A stretch of DNA of 34,181 bases from an uncultured Oxalobacter sp. (GCA_934270705.1 CAKQQG010000012.1:1-34181), one strand, 5' to 3'. Positions 1 to 8,060 are shown, numbered from the stretch's first letter. Numbers and translations: made by a program. Notes: generated from the sequence alone by a model not told the origin.

Positions 1-180
1 GGCTTTCGCTTTCTGGCAAGCCAGCCGCAGCGCGGTTTCTGCCGGTGTCTCGGTCGCCAGCGGCGTTTCATCAATTTCCGGACTGGCCGTTGTGAACGGC
101 AAGCCGAGTCTCATGAGCAGTTCTTTTCGGTATTTTGATGAAGATGCGAGGACAAGATGCAGAGGGAAATCGGATAACAT
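1..180 (-). CDS. maf: Maf-family nucleotide pyrophosphatase, 5' part (runs off the window)
   Basis: Reading the minus strand from an ATG at 178-180 gives 60 codons with no stop before the window edge. The N-terminus contains the Maf signature [12 protein letters not shown] (residues 11-22), in which the Ser/Arg/Lys residues form part of the nucleotide-binding pocket. Maf/YceF proteins are cytoplasmic nucleoside triphosphate pyrophosphatases that remove modified nucleotides such as m7GTP. The gene is divergent from yceD, as in many Burkholderiales where maf/yceF borders yceD-rpmF-plsX. Only about a third of the protein is visible, so the Maf subfamily (YceF or YhdE type) is inferred from the neighbours. 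The ribosome binding site is weak. Confidence 0.85.
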   Translation of the reverse strand, partial: MLSDFPLHLVLASSSKYRKELLMRLGLPFTTASPEIDETPLATETPAETALRLACQKAKA

Positions 181-224
181 GTCGGTGCAAGAAGTGGCTA
201 AAATGTCGATAGTGTACTAAAGCT

Positions 225-254
225 TTGACGTATAAGAAATATTGTTGCTAAAAT
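225..254 (+). promoter_or_regulatory. Sigma-70 promoter for yceD-rpmF
   Basis: TTGACG (225-230) and TAAAAT (249-254) are separated by 18 bases, and a TG at 246-247 gives an extended -10. The predicted start site lies about 20 bases before the yceD ATG at 281, so the leader would be short. This is a match by eye. Confidence 0.6.
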
Positions 255-280
255 TATGAATTTTACGCTCTTGTCGAGCT

Positions 281-781
281 ATGGACTCTTGTCTGATTGA
301 TCCTTTTGCATTTTGCAAAAACGGTGAACGCCTTGGCGGTCATGCGTCTGTATCCGGTCTGGAACGACTGGCGGCAGTCTGTGCAAGCCAGTCCGGCGAG
401 CTGGCGTGGGAAGTGTCGGGTTCGCTGGACAACCGCCAAAGATCACGTTTGCTCATCCATGTTTCCGGAGATGTGGCGCTGGTATGTCAGCGATGTCTGG
501 AAGTACTGGTTTGCAAGCTGGATTCGGAAACAGTCGTGATGGTCGCGCGCACGGAAGAAGAAGCGGACGAAATGGAAGAATCGTTTGAGGACGGTGAAGC
601 CATCGAAGTGATCGTCACGGATGGAAAAGTGGATATCAGGGATCTTGTCGAGGACGAAGCGCTGCTGGCGTTGCCGCTGTCGCCCAGACATGAGGTTTGT
701 CCGGATACCGCAACCGGCAAGTGGCGGGAAACACGTGAGTCGCCGTTTTCGGCATTGAAAACGCTCAAAACAAAAGGTTGA
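281..781 (+). CDS. yceD: YceD/DUF177 family protein, large-ribosomal-RNA accumulation protein
   Basis: This 166-residue protein belongs to the DUF177/YceD family, which almost always sits just upstream of rpmF and in E. coli is linked to 23S rRNA accumulation. Visible family marks are the CQRC pair (Cys69 and Cys72), a long acidic central stretch, the block DLVEDEALLALPLSPRHE, and a late Cys just after it. The ATG at 281 follows a good promoter by about 20 bases but has only a weak Shine-Dalgarno sequence. The stop at 779-781 is 88 bases before rpmF. The biochemical role is not settled for the family, and the sequence adds nothing further. Confidence 0.88.
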   Translation: MDSCLIDPFAFCKNGERLGGHASVSGLERLAAVCASQSGELAWEVSGSLDNRQRSRLLIHVSGDVALVCQRCLEVLVCKLDSETVVMVARTEEEADEMEESFEDGEAIEVIVTDGKVDIRDLVEDEALLALPLSPRHEVCPDTATGKWRETRESPFSALKTLKTKG

Positions 782-833
782 CAACAAAAAAACAAACAGC
801 ATTCCATTTTGTGACAATATGGCAGGATGGATG

Positions 834-842
834 TGTTAGAAT
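834..842 (+). promoter_or_regulatory. Possible extended -10 promoter upstream of rpmF
   Basis: TGTTAGAAT fits an extended -10 element (TGN followed by TAGAAT). No well-spaced -35 box is clear; GTGACA at 811-816 is 20 bases away. It would give rpmF a supply independent of the yceD promoter. Confidence 0.35.
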
Positions 843-869
843 TTTCGAAATTTTGATTCAGGAGTAATT

Positions 870-1052
870 ATGGCAGTCCAACAAAACAAGAAATCGCCTT
901 CGAAACGTGGTATGCATCGTTCGCATGATGCACTGGAAGCGGTCCAGTTGTCAGTCGAGCCGACATCCGGTGAAAAGCATCGTCGCCATCATATCAGCCC
1001 AAGCGGTTTTTATCGTGGCAAAAAAGTGTTGAATACCAAAAACGATCAGTAA
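870..1052 (+). CDS. rpmF: 50S ribosomal protein L32
   Basis: This 60-residue, highly basic protein begins [20 protein letters not shown], the characteristic L32 N-terminus, and continues with the conserved [10 protein letters not shown] block and a GFYRGKKV motif. L32 is a small protein of the large ribosomal subunit. It is the Cys-free form, lacking the zinc-ribbon cysteines found in some bacterial L32 proteins. A clear Shine-Dalgarno sequence (CAGGAG, about 861-866) precedes the ATG. Its place between yceD and plsX is the classic arrangement. A terminator-like hairpin follows it. Confidence 0.97.
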   Translation: MAVQQNKKSPSKRGMHRSHDALEAVQLSVEPTSGEKHRRHHISPSGFYRGKKVLNTKNDQ

Positions 1053-1078
1053 GCATCCGGAATGCTGATGAAATCAAT

Positions 1079-1111
1079 GGCGCAATAGGTTATCGACCTG
1101 GCGCCTTTTTT
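1079..1111 (+). terminator. Intrinsic terminator or attenuator after rpmF
   Basis: GGCGC (1079-1083) pairs with GCGCC (1101-1105), and inner AGGT (1087-1090) pairs with ACCT (1096-1099). A run of six T follows at 1106-1111. It would end much of the yceD-rpmF transcription before plsX. Confidence 0.75.
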
Positions 1112-1164
1112 ATTGCTATTTTTGCGAGACTGGGTATTGCAGGGGGACGGACAAAAAATCCGGT

Positions 1165-2280
1165 TTGGGCGTGCTTGAGAACGAAACAAAAACAGTAAGA
1201 ATTTCAATTGATTGCATGGGCGGAGATCATGGATTGCGTGTTACGATCCCGGCATCTCTTTCTTTTCTTGGGCAGGAACATGCGGCACATCTCATCCTGG
1301 TTGGCCAGAGGGAACTGATCGAGGCCGAACTGAAAAAGCACAAGGCGGAAAATCATCCGCGTATCACGATAAAACATGCTTCCGAAGTTGTCCGGATGGA
1401 TGACAAGATCGAGGTCGCGCTTCGCCGCAAAAAGGATTCGTCCATGCGTGTGGCGATCGAGCTGGTCAAGAATGGCGAGGCCGATGTCTGTGTGTCGGCA
1501 GGCAATACCGGTGCGCTGATGGCGGTGTCGCGCTATGTTCTCAAAACCATGCCGGGTGTGGACAGGCCGGCGATCTGTGCCATTTTGCCAAATCAGAAAA
1601 ACGGTCCGACCTATGTGCTGGATCTGGGCGCCAATGTCGGCTGCGAGGCGGAACATTTGCATCAGTTCGCACTGATGGGATCGGCGCTTTTCGCCAATAT
1701 CGAAGGTGATCCCCACCCGAGAATCGGTTTGCTCAATGTGGGAACCGAGTCCATCAAGGGCAACGAGGTCGTAAAAAAGGCAGGCGAGCTGCTCCATACG
1801 GAACATGGGAATGGTACACTTAATTTTTGTGGCAACGTAGAGGGCAATGATATATTCGAAGGCACATGCGATGTGGTGGTTTGCGACGGGTTTACGGGCA
1901 ATGTCACGCTGAAAGCGATCGAGGGACTCGGACGTTTTTTCCGTGATGTGCTGGTTTCGGAACTCAAAAGCAGTTTCATCAGTATGCTGGGCGCGTTGCT
2001 GGCTGGCAGGGCTTTGAAATCGGTACGGCAACGACTCAATCCATCGAGATTCAACGGCGCATGCATGCTCGGGCTGCGTGGACTGGTTTTCAAAAGTCAT
2101 GGGGGCGCCGATGTCTATGCTTATGGTTGCGCCATCCAGCGTGCGCATGATGCCGTCAGGCGTGGTGTTTTGCGGAAGATATCCAATACCATGGCCGAGT
2201 TGCTACGGACTTCGCAGGATCATCAGGCAGCAGGAAAATTCGGAAAAGAAAACGGGATACAGGAACAAGAAACAGTATGA
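1165..2280 (+). CDS. plsX: Phosphate acyltransferase PlsX
   Basis: PlsX converts acyl-ACP and phosphate to acyl-phosphate, feeding PlsY for lysophosphatidic acid synthesis at the inner face of the membrane. The protein has the family N-terminal motif [11 protein letters not shown], the [12 protein letters not shown] block and the C-terminal [14 protein letters not shown] motif, at the usual length (about 370 residues). The start is uncertain. A TTG at 1165 is given here, a GTG at 1171 is equally possible, and no ATG lies upstream of the conserved core. The GGGGG at 1142-1146 is the only purine-rich stretch and sits rather far upstream. The stop overlaps the fabH start (ATGA), which suggests translational coupling. 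Confidence 0.93.
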   Translation: MGVLENETKTVRISIDCMGGDHGLRVTIPASLSFLGQEHAAHLILVGQRELIEAELKKHKAENHPRITIKHASEVVRMDDKIEVALRRKKDSSMRVAIELVKNGEADVCVSAGNTGALMAVSRYVLKTMPGVDRPAICAILPNQKNGPTYVLDLGANVGCEAEHLHQFALMGSALFANIEGDPHPRIGLLNVGTESIKGNEVVKKAGELLHTEHGNGTLNFCGNVEGNDIFEGTCDVVVCDGFTGNVTLKAIEGLGRFFRDVLVSELKSSFISMLGALLAGRALKSVRQRLNPSRFNGACMLGLRGLVFKSHGGADVYAYGCAIQRAHDAVRRGVLRKISNTMAELLRTSQDHQAAGKFGKENGIQEQETV

Positions 2281-3263
2281 CCATCTACGGAAAAATAATC
2301 GGTACTGGCAGCTACTTGCCCCCCAAACGTGTTACCAATGATGAACTGGCAGCCATGCTGGCTGAAAAAGGTGTCGAAACATCGGATGAATGGATAAGGA
2401 CACGCAGCGGCATTTTGTCGCGCCATTACGCCGATCAGGGTGTGCTATCGAGCGATCTGGGTGCAAAAGCGGCGGAAAAAGCGCTGGAAATGGCCGGCTG
2501 CCAGGCCAATGACATTGAACTGGTGATTGTTGCGACGTCCACTTCCGATTTTTTCGGCGGGTTTCCGAGTACTGCCTGTATGGTCCAGAAAAAGCTGGGT
2601 ATTACCAGTAACTGTGCGGCATTCGATGTACAGGCAGTCTGCAGCGGGTTTTTGTATGCCCTGTCGGTCGCCGACAGTTTCATTCGTGCGGGAGTGTACA
2701 AAAAGGTACTGGTAGTGGGTGCCGAAACCTATTCGCATATCATCGATTACAACGACAGGACGACGTGTGTACTGTTCGGTGACGGTGCCGGCGCTGTTGT
2801 ACTGGCGGCTTCCGGGGAACCCGGCATTCTGTCCACTGCACTGCATGCCGACGGGCATTATGGCGATATCCTGAGTTTGCCGGGACATCTCAATAACGGC
2901 GCCATCGATGGCAAGGGCTTCGTCTATATGGACGGGAAGGCTGTCTTCAAGCTGGCAGTGACCTGGCTGGACAAGGTCGGTATGGAGGCACTCGAAAAAG
3001 CCGGACTGAAAAACACGGATGTGGACTGGATGGTGCCGCATCAGGCCAATCTCCGGATCATGCAGAGTTCCGCCAAAAAACTGGATATTCCTCCGGAAAA
3101 GATTATCGTGACGGTCGATCAGCACGGCAATACGTCGGCGGCATCCATTCCGCTGGCGATCGATACCGCCGTACGTGACGGTCGCATCAAGCCCGGACAA
3201 CATATTTTGCTTGCAGCTATCGGTGGCGGGCTGACATGGGGTGCCGTGGTCATCAGAATGTAA
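2277..3263 (+). CDS. fabH: 3-oxoacyl-ACP synthase III (KAS III)
   Basis: FabH condenses acetyl-CoA with malonyl-ACP to start each fatty acid chain. The 328-residue protein carries the thiolase-fold triad: Cys122 in AVCSGFLYA, His255 in VPHQANLRI and Asn285 in [10 protein letters not shown]. The C-terminal GGGLTWGA motif is also present. The ATG overlaps the plsX stop codon, and an AGGA at 2261-2264 serves as ribosome binding site. It is the third gene of the run rpmF-plsX-fabH-fabD-fabG-acpP-fabF, the same order as in E. coli. Nothing unusual is seen. Confidence 0.97.
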   Translation: MTIYGKIIGTGSYLPPKRVTNDELAAMLAEKGVETSDEWIRTRSGILSRHYADQGVLSSDLGAKAAEKALEMAGCQANDIELVIVATSTSDFFGGFPSTACMVQKKLGITSNCAAFDVQAVCSGFLYALSVADSFIRAGVYKKVLVVGAETYSHIIDYNDRTTCVLFGDGAGAVVLAASGEPGILSTALHADGHYGDILSLPGHLNNGAIDGKGFVYMDGKAVFKLAVTWLDKVGMEALEKAGLKNTDVDWMVPHQANLRIMQSSAKKLDIPPEKIIVTVDQHGNTSAASIPLAIDTAVRDGRIKPGQHILLAAIGGGLTWGAVVIRM

Positions 3264-3303
3264 AGTGATTGTTTGACGATTGATTGATAGAAGAGACGGA
3301 GCT

Positions 3304-4236
3304 ATGCCTAAATGTGCTTTTGTTTTTCCGGGACAGGGGTCCCAGGCTGTCGGAATGCTGAACGGTTTTGCCGGTAATGCAGTCGTGCAGGAAACCGTTG
3401 CCGAGGCTTCGGATGCGCTCGGCTTCGATCTGGACAAACTGATTGCCGAAGGTCCGAAGGAAGAACTGGATCTGACGACCAATACGCAGCCGGTGATGCT
3501 GACGTCTTCCGTTGCGTTTTATCGTGCATGGATCGCGGCAGGGGGTGCTGTTCCGGAAGTGATTGCCGGACACAGTCTCGGTGAGTTCTCGGCGCTGGTC
3601 GCAGCCGGTGTGATCCCGTTTGCGGATGCCGTCAAACTGGTTCGTTTCCGTGCACAGGCCATGCAGGAAGCGGTACCTGTCGGTGTAGGCGGTATGGCAG
3701 CCATCATCGGTCTGGACAGTGATTCGCTGAAAACGGCATGCCAGGAGGCTGCGCAAGGCGAAGTGGTCGAACCGGCCAATTTCAATTCGCCGACGCAGAT
3801 CGTGATCGCAGGACACAAAACCGCGCTTGCACGTGCCTGCGATGCGGCAAAAGCGAAAGGCGCCAAACGCGCGTTGATGCTGCCGGTGTCGGCTCCGTTC
3901 CATTCTTCCCTGTTGAAGCCGGCTTCCGATCGTCTGGCGGAATATATGGCGAACCTGACTTTCTCCGCGCCGAAAATTCCGTTGATCAACAATGTCGATG
4001 TGGCGATCATCGACGACCCGCAGGCCATCAAGGATGCGCTGGTTCGTCAGGCGGCCAGCCCGGTTCGCTGGGTGGAAACCATCGAAAAAATGGCCTCCAT
4101 GGGTATTACCCATATCGTCGAATGCGGTCCCGGAAAAGTGCTGGCCGGTCTGTGCAAACGGATCAATGGTTCGCTTACGGGTGAAGCCATCGTGGATCAG
4201 GCATCTCTCGACAAAGTACTGGAGGCGCTCAAATGA
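3304..4236 (+). CDS. fabD: Malonyl-CoA:ACP transacylase
   Basis: FabD loads malonate from malonyl-CoA onto ACP. The start is set at the ATG at 3304 (MPKCAFVFPGQGSQ), because the family begins right at FVFPGQGSQ and GACGGAG precedes it; the frame is open further upstream to a TTG at 3280, which would add eight unlikely residues. The 310-residue protein has the nucleophile Ser91 in GHSLGEFSAL and the catalytic His200 in SAPFHSSL. Its stop overlaps the fabG ATG. Confidence 0.96.
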   Translation: MPKCAFVFPGQGSQAVGMLNGFAGNAVVQETVAEASDALGFDLDKLIAEGPKEELDLTTNTQPVMLTSSVAFYRAWIAAGGAVPEVIAGHSLGEFSALVAAGVIPFADAVKLVRFRAQAMQEAVPVGVGGMAAIIGLDSDSLKTACQEAAQGEVVEPANFNSPTQIVIAGHKTALARACDAAKAKGAKRALMLPVSAPFHSSLLKPASDRLAEYMANLTFSAPKIPLINNVDVAIIDDPQAIKDALVRQAASPVRWVETIEKMASMGITHIVECGPGKVLAGLCKRINGSLTGEAIVDQASLDKVLEALK

Positions 4237-4985
4237 ATGAAAATCTGAGTGGAAAAGTGGCACTGGTCACCGGTGCATCCCGCGGTATTGGTCATGCGAT
4301 CGCACTGGAGCTGGCGAAGTGTGGCGCAACCGTGATCGGTACGGCGACATCGGAAGCGGGCGCAGCGCATATCACGGAAGACCTGGCAAAAATCCGTCCG
4401 GATGCCGGAAAGGGCATCGTTCTGGATGTCAGCGATGCGGACCGTTCCCGTCAGGTCGTCGATGAAATCCAGAAGGAATACGGCGCCATCCATATTCTGG
4501 TCAACAATGCCGGGATTACGCAGGATCAGCTTGCCATGCGTATGAAAGATGAGGAATGGGACAAGGTCATTGCGGTCAACCTGACGGCGGTCGCACGTCT
4601 TTCACGTGCTGTCTTGCGCGGCATGATGCGTGCCAAGGGCGGGCGCATCATCAATATTACGTCTGTCGTCGGGTCTATCGGTAATGCCGGACAGATGAAC
4701 TATGCCGCATCGAAGGCGGGTGTCGAAAGCATGAGCCGTGCACTGGCACGCGAAGTGGGCAGTCGCGGTATCACTGTCAACTGTATCGCTCCCGGCTTTA
4801 TCGATACGGACATGACGAAATCGCTGAGCGAGGAAGTCACCGGCAATCTGCTCAAACAGATTCCGCTGGCACGCTTCGGCAGTCCGGAAGATGTCGCTGC
4901 AGCCGTCGCTTTTCTGGCATCACCACAGGCATCGTATATCACCGGAACGGTGCTGCATGTCAACGGCGGTATGTTCATGAACTGA
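4233..4985 (+). CDS. fabG: 3-oxoacyl-ACP reductase (NADPH)
   Basis: FabG carries out the first reduction of each elongation cycle. The 250-residue short-chain dehydrogenase has the nucleotide-binding GASRGIGHAIA motif (residues 14-24), the NNAG motif, and the catalytic set Ser144, Tyr157 and Lys161 (YAASK). An excellent Shine-Dalgarno sequence, GGAGG at 4221-4225, lies seven bases before the ATG, and the ATG overlaps the fabD stop. The position in the fab run separates it from the many other short-chain dehydrogenases. Confidence 0.96.
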   Translation: MNENLSGKVALVTGASRGIGHAIALELAKCGATVIGTATSEAGAAHITEDLAKIRPDAGKGIVLDVSDADRSRQVVDEIQKEYGAIHILVNNAGITQDQLAMRMKDEEWDKVIAVNLTAVARLSRAVLRGMMRAKGGRIINITSVVGSIGNAGQMNYAASKAGVESMSRALAREVGSRGITVNCIAPGFIDTDMTKSLSEEVTGNLLKQIPLARFGSPEDVAAAVAFLASPQASYITGTVLHVNGGMFMN

Positions 4986-5015
4986 CCGGAGCAATCGTTA
5001 GACGCCGGTTTTTTT
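4985..5015 (+). terminator. Weak intrinsic terminator between fabG and acpP
   Basis: ACCGG (4985-4989), starting in the fabG stop codon, pairs with CCGGT (5005-5009) across a 15-base loop and is followed by seven T (5009-5015). The short stem suggests partial termination. Confidence 0.4.
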
Positions 5016-5024
5016 GACTATAAT
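4998..5024 (+). promoter_or_regulatory. Candidate promoter upstream of acpP (distal)
   Basis: A perfect TATAAT lies at 5019-5024. The best -35, TTAGAC at 4998-5003, has a short 15-base spacer, so the assignment depends mainly on the -10. Confidence 0.4.
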
Positions 5025-5077
5025 TGCGTCACATGAGCCGGAACTTAACCTGTGCAGTGAAATTTTTTGCGCAAACC

Positions 5078-5086
5078 TGCTAAAAT
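5078..5086 (+). promoter_or_regulatory. Extended -10 promoter upstream of acpP (proximal)
   Basis: TGCTAAAAT is an extended -10 element 48 bases before the acpP ATG. No good -35 box is visible. The same nine bases occur before yceD (246-254) and ndk (9578-9586). Confidence 0.5.
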
Positions 5087-5133
5087 GCGCGCACTTTCTG
5101 AAATTTGTGTTTTTTATTAACTGGAGCCAAGAA

Positions 5134-5373
5134 ATGTCCGATATCGAACAACGTGTAAAGAAAATCGTTGCTGAGCAATTGGGAGTTGCTGAAGATGAAA
5201 TCAAACTGGAATCGTCTTTTGTTGACGATCTCGGTGCGGATTCGCTTGATACTGTAGAACTCGTCATGGCACTTGAAGACGAATTCGAAATTGAAATTCC
5301 GGACGAACAGGCTGAAAAAATCACGACCGTCCAACAGGCCGTCGATTATGCCAAAGCCAATATGCAGTCCTGA
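5134..5373 (+). CDS. acpP: Acyl carrier protein
   Basis: This 79-residue acidic protein carries growing acyl chains on a phosphopantetheine arm. The attachment site is Ser37 in GADSLDTVE, and the helix II-III sequence [17 protein letters not shown] is typical. The start is the ATG at 5134, with CTGGAG at 5121-5126 as ribosome binding site; the frame is open upstream but those residues do not resemble ACP. It lies between fabG and fabF. Two promoter candidates and a weak terminator precede it, which fits the need for far more ACP than enzyme. Confidence 0.98.
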   Translation: MSDIEQRVKKIVAEQLGVAEDEIKLESSFVDDLGADSLDTVELVMALEDEFEIEIPDEQAEKITTVQQAVDYAKANMQS

Positions 5374-5401
5374 TAAAACATACTGAAACAGGGAGAACAG
5401 C

Positions 5402-6649
5402 TTGAGCCGTATGGGACAACGCCGGGTCGTTATTACCGGACTGGGATGTATTTCGCCTGTAGGCAACAATGTAGCTGATATGTGGAATGCAGTAACATCG
5501 GGTAAATCCGGTATTGGACCCATCACCCGATTCGATGCTTCCGCTTTCAGCACGACTTTTGCCGGTGAGGTGAAAAATTTCCGGCTGGAAGATTATATTC
5601 CAGGCAAAGAATCGCGCCACATGGATACATTCATCCATTATGGGATGGCAGCGGGTATTCAGGCTATCGAGGATAGCGGGTTGGTCGTTACGGAAGAAAA
5701 TGCAGACCGTATCGGCGTCAATATCGGATCGGGCATCGGTGGCTTGCCCATGATCGAAAGAACGCATGCAGAACTGGAAAAACGTGGTCCACGCCGGATC
5801 AGTCCGTTCTTCGTCCCGTCCTCGATCATCAACATGATTTCGGGTTTTCTTTCGATCCGCTACGGATTCAAGGGACCGAATCTTTCGATCGTCACGGCAT
5901 GCTCGACCGGCTTGCATTCCATCGGATTCGCCGCACGCATCATTGCGTATGGTGATGCCGACATCATGGTTGCGGGCGGTGCCGAATCAACGGTATCACC
6001 GCTGGGTATCGGCGGTTTTGCATCGGCACGTGCGCTTTCTTCCAGAAACGACGATCCTGCAACGGCTTCCAGGCCATGGGATCGTGATCGTGACGGTTTT
6101 GTTCTCGGCGAAGGTGCAGGCGTTCTCGTTCTTGAAGAGTACGAACACGCCAAGGCTCGCGGTGCGAAAATCTATGCGGAAATCGTCGGTTTTGGTATGA
6201 GTGCTGATGCACATCATATGACGGCCCCGCTGGAAGATGGCAGTGGAGCCAGTCGTTGCATGAATGCGGCGATCAATGATGCGCAGATCAATCCGGATCA
6301 GGTCAATTACATCAACGCGCATGGCACATCCACGCCGTTGGGTGACAAGGCGGAAACCGTGGCGGTCAAGCGCTCGCTGGGCGAACATGCCAGAAAGATC
6401 GTGATGAGCTCATCCAAATCGATGGTTGGTCACCTGCTGGGAGGCGCTGGCGGACTGGAATCCGTCATTACGGCACTGGCGGTTTACAATCAGGTCGCGC
6501 CACCGACGATCAATATTTTCAATCAGGATCCGGAATGTGATCTGGACTATTGTGCCAATACGGCAAGAGATATGCGTATCGATTACGCACTGAAAAACTC
6601 TTTCGGCTTCGGTGGCACTAATGGTTCGCTGATATTCGGCAGGATTTGA
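5402..6649 (+). CDS. fabF: 3-oxoacyl-ACP synthase II (KAS II)
   Basis: FabF elongates acyl-ACP chains with malonyl-ACP and governs long-chain and unsaturated acid synthesis. The 415-residue protein has the KAS I/II triad: Cys167 in TACSTGLH, His307 in [11 protein letters not shown] and His344 in [14 protein letters not shown] at 5402 is chosen as start because GGGAG (5391-5395) lies six bases upstream; the first ATG, at 5411, is poorly placed for that site and would lose only three residues. FabF rather than FabB is supported by sequence and by its place after acpP. A strong terminator follows. Confidence 0.95.
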   Translation: MSRMGQRRVVITGLGCISPVGNNVADMWNAVTSGKSGIGPITRFDASAFSTTFAGEVKNFRLEDYIPGKESRHMDTFIHYGMAAGIQAIEDSGLVVTEENADRIGVNIGSGIGGLPMIERTHAELEKRGPRRISPFFVPSSIINMISGFLSIRYGFKGPNLSIVTACSTGLHSIGFAARIIAYGDADIMVAGGAESTVSPLGIGGFASARALSSRNDDPATASRPWDRDRDGFVLGEGAGVLVLEEYEHAKARGAKIYAEIVGFGMSADAHHMTAPLEDGSGASRCMNAAINDAQINPDQVNYINAHGTSTPLGDKAETVAVKRSLGEHARKIVMSSSKSMVGHLLGGAGGLESVITALAVYNQVAPPTINIFNQDPECDLDYCANTARDMRIDYALKNSFGFGGTNGSLIFGRI

Positions 6650-6666
6650 GACTTCAGGGTTTTGGC

Positions 6667-6706
6667 AAAGCCACATTCACGGCAAGTGAATGTGGCTTTT
6701 GTTTTT
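6667..6706 (+). terminator. Strong intrinsic terminator after fabF
   Basis: A perfect 14-base-pair stem (AAAGCCACATTCAC at 6667-6680 with its complement at 6686-6699) encloses a GGCAA loop. It is followed by TTTTG and TTTTT. It ends the fab operon. Confidence 0.93.
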
Positions 6707-6719
6707 CAGGTTGCGTACG

Positions 6720-7214
6720 ATGTCCATCGCAGTTTCCGTACAGATAAAACCGTCACGATGCCTTGCCGTGCTGATGGCTGCAATGGCCTTCGGCTTTTTC
6801 CTGACTGCAGTGCTGATTCTGTTCGACAGACTGGGTAATTTCGTTTCGTACGGAAAACCGGTACTGGTTTGTGTATTTCTGGCTGCCGGTGCAATGCTGG
6901 TTGGCGCGCTGTTCAGAATGGGAAAAACGTTTACGCTTGATATTTACGGAAACGGGCAAATCCGTTTGAAGCAAGATAAGCGCTATGAGCTCGTGACTTC
7001 TGCGAAAAACCATCCTGATCGTCAAAACGGCAACCTGACGCTGGCAGATCATTCGACGGTCTGGTCATGGTTGCTGATTTTGCGCCTCGAAACGGAATCC
7101 GGCGAAACGACCAGACTCATTATTTTGTTTGACTCGGCAGACACCGAAGCATTCAGAAAACTTTATGTCGCATGCAGGTGGATCGATGCTCATAAAAAAT
7201 CCGGTTTTTCATGA
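6720..7214 (+). CDS. Small inner-membrane protein, YgfX-like
   Basis: From the ATG at 6720 this is a 164-residue protein with two predicted membrane helices (about 14-34 and 47-65) and a soluble C-terminal part ending in an FRKLYVACRW motif. The N-terminal pattern IKPSRCLAVL, the paired helices and the GETTRLIILFDSAD stretch resemble the YgfX/CptA family (DUF1434), a partner of the flavinylation factor SdhE that was first described as a toxin acting on MreB and FtsZ. The frame is open upstream of 6720, but that part lies in the fabF terminator hairpin, so the later start is chosen. No SdhE gene is adjacent. The family assignment is by eye and tentative. The rpoE start follows after 63 bases. 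Confidence 0.6.
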   Translation: MSIAVSVQIKPSRCLAVLMAAMAFGFFLTAVLILFDRLGNFVSYGKPVLVCVFLAAGAMLVGALFRMGKTFTLDIYGNGQIRLKQDKRYELVTSAKNHPDRQNGNLTLADHSTVWSWLLILRLETESGETTRLIILFDSADTEAFRKLYVACRWIDAHKKSGFS

Positions 7215-7277
7215 ACATCTTGCACTGATGTAACGCATGACCGTTACGGACAGTTGCATGAAATGAGGTATCCGATC

Positions 7278-7880
7278 GTGGCGACTGAACGTGACATAGA
7301 CAGGCAGCTTGTCGAACGTGCCCGGCAAGGCGACAAAATGGCTTTTGATATGCTGGTGACAAAGTACGAACGAAGATTGTTCAGGCTTGTGATGAGGCTG
7401 CTCAACAATCTGAGTGAGGCGGAAGATGTAGTGCAGGAAACCTTTATCAAGGCTTACCGCGCTTTGCCGCAATTTCGGGGTGAATCCGCGTTTTATACCT
7501 GGCTCTACCGGATCGGCATCAACACCGCCCGCAATTTTCTCGATGCACGAGGCCGACAGATTCCGTTTTCAGCGGATATACGTGTCGAGGATATGACCTT
7601 TCATGAAGAAGGCGGCAATCTCAGGGATATCGAAACGCCGGAATCCTTATTGGCCTCCAAGCAGGTGGCACAGACTGTCAGTATGGCGATGGATGAATTG
7701 CCGGATGATTTGAGAACGGCCTTGTCGCTGAGGGAAATCGAAGGATTGAGCTACGATGAAATCGCATCGATCATGGCTTGTCCGATCGGAACGGTCAGAA
7801 GCCGTATTTTCCGTGCACGTGAATCCATTGCAATGAGATTGCGTCCGTTACTGGGAACATCGGTCCATACACGATGGTAG
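7278..7880 (+). CDS. rpoE: RNA polymerase sigma-E factor (ECF family)
   Basis: The protein is an ECF sigma factor of the RpoE/AlgU type, which directs transcription of envelope-stress genes. Region 2 (about 20-90) contains SEAEDVVQETFIKAYRALP and FRGESAFYTWLYRI. Region 4 (about 130-190) contains GLSYDEIASIM and CPIGTVRSRIFRARE, close to E. coli RpoE. A GTG at 7278 gives 200 residues beginning MATERDIDRQLVER, as in relatives, and TGAGGT at 7263-7268 is a good ribosome binding site for it. An ATG at 7263 lies inside that site and would add five residues. The usual downstream anti-sigma genes rseA and rseB are absent. Confidence 0.94.
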   Translation: MATERDIDRQLVERARQGDKMAFDMLVTKYERRLFRLVMRLLNNLSEAEDVVQETFIKAYRALPQFRGESAFYTWLYRIGINTARNFLDARGRQIPFSADIRVEDMTFHEEGGNLRDIETPESLLASKQVAQTVSMAMDELPDDLRTALSLREIEGLSYDEIASIMACPIGTVRSRIFRARESIAMRLRPLLGTSVHTRW

Positions 7881-7882
7881 TT

Positions 7883-7916
7883 TGACAAAAACTGTTTCGC
7901 ACCCTTGTTTTTGTCA
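7883..7916. repeat. Perfect 10-bp inverted repeat downstream of rpoE
   Basis: TGACAAAAAC (7883-7892) and GTTTTTGTCA (7907-7916) are exact reverse complements with a 14-base loop, three bases after the rpoE stop. No T-run follows, so it is not a typical terminator. It could be a protein-binding site or an RNA 3'-end structure. Confidence 0.6.
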
Positions 7917-7951
7917 GTCAAAAGATGGTGGCAGTGTGTTACAAGTGCAGA

Positions 7952-7981
7952 TTGAACCCTTGCATGTAAAATGTTTACAAT
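7952..7981 (+). promoter_or_regulatory. Candidate sigma-70 promoter for degP
   Basis: TTGAAC (7952-7957) and TACAAT (7976-7981) are 18 bases apart, about 80 bases before the degP ATG. I see no good sigma-E consensus (GGAACTT and TCTGA type boxes) in the 180-base gap. Confidence 0.45.
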
Positions 7982-8060
7982 AAATCCGGTATGGCAGCCC
8001 GTTTTATCACGCCTGAAAACCGGGTGGTTGTCATGTAGACGTTTTTCGAAAGCTTGAGTC

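Noticed and set aside
2445..4263. Long open frames of about 340 codons on the minus strand opposite fabH and fabD
   Set aside because: They lie wholly opposite well-identified genes, show no recognisable domain and have biased composition typical of antisense frames. The same holds for frames opposite ligA (31421-32443) and pbpG (24923-25624).
5014..5133. N-terminal extension of acpP and a similar upstream extension of hfq (18276-18368)
   Set aside because: The frames are open, but the conserved proteins begin at the downstream ATGs, which have good ribosome binding sites, and the extra residues resemble no family member.
7881..8060. Possible remnant of rseA or rseB
   Set aside because: Reading all frames of the gap gives only short peptides without a membrane helix or any RseA/RseB-like motif, so I do not call a pseudogene.
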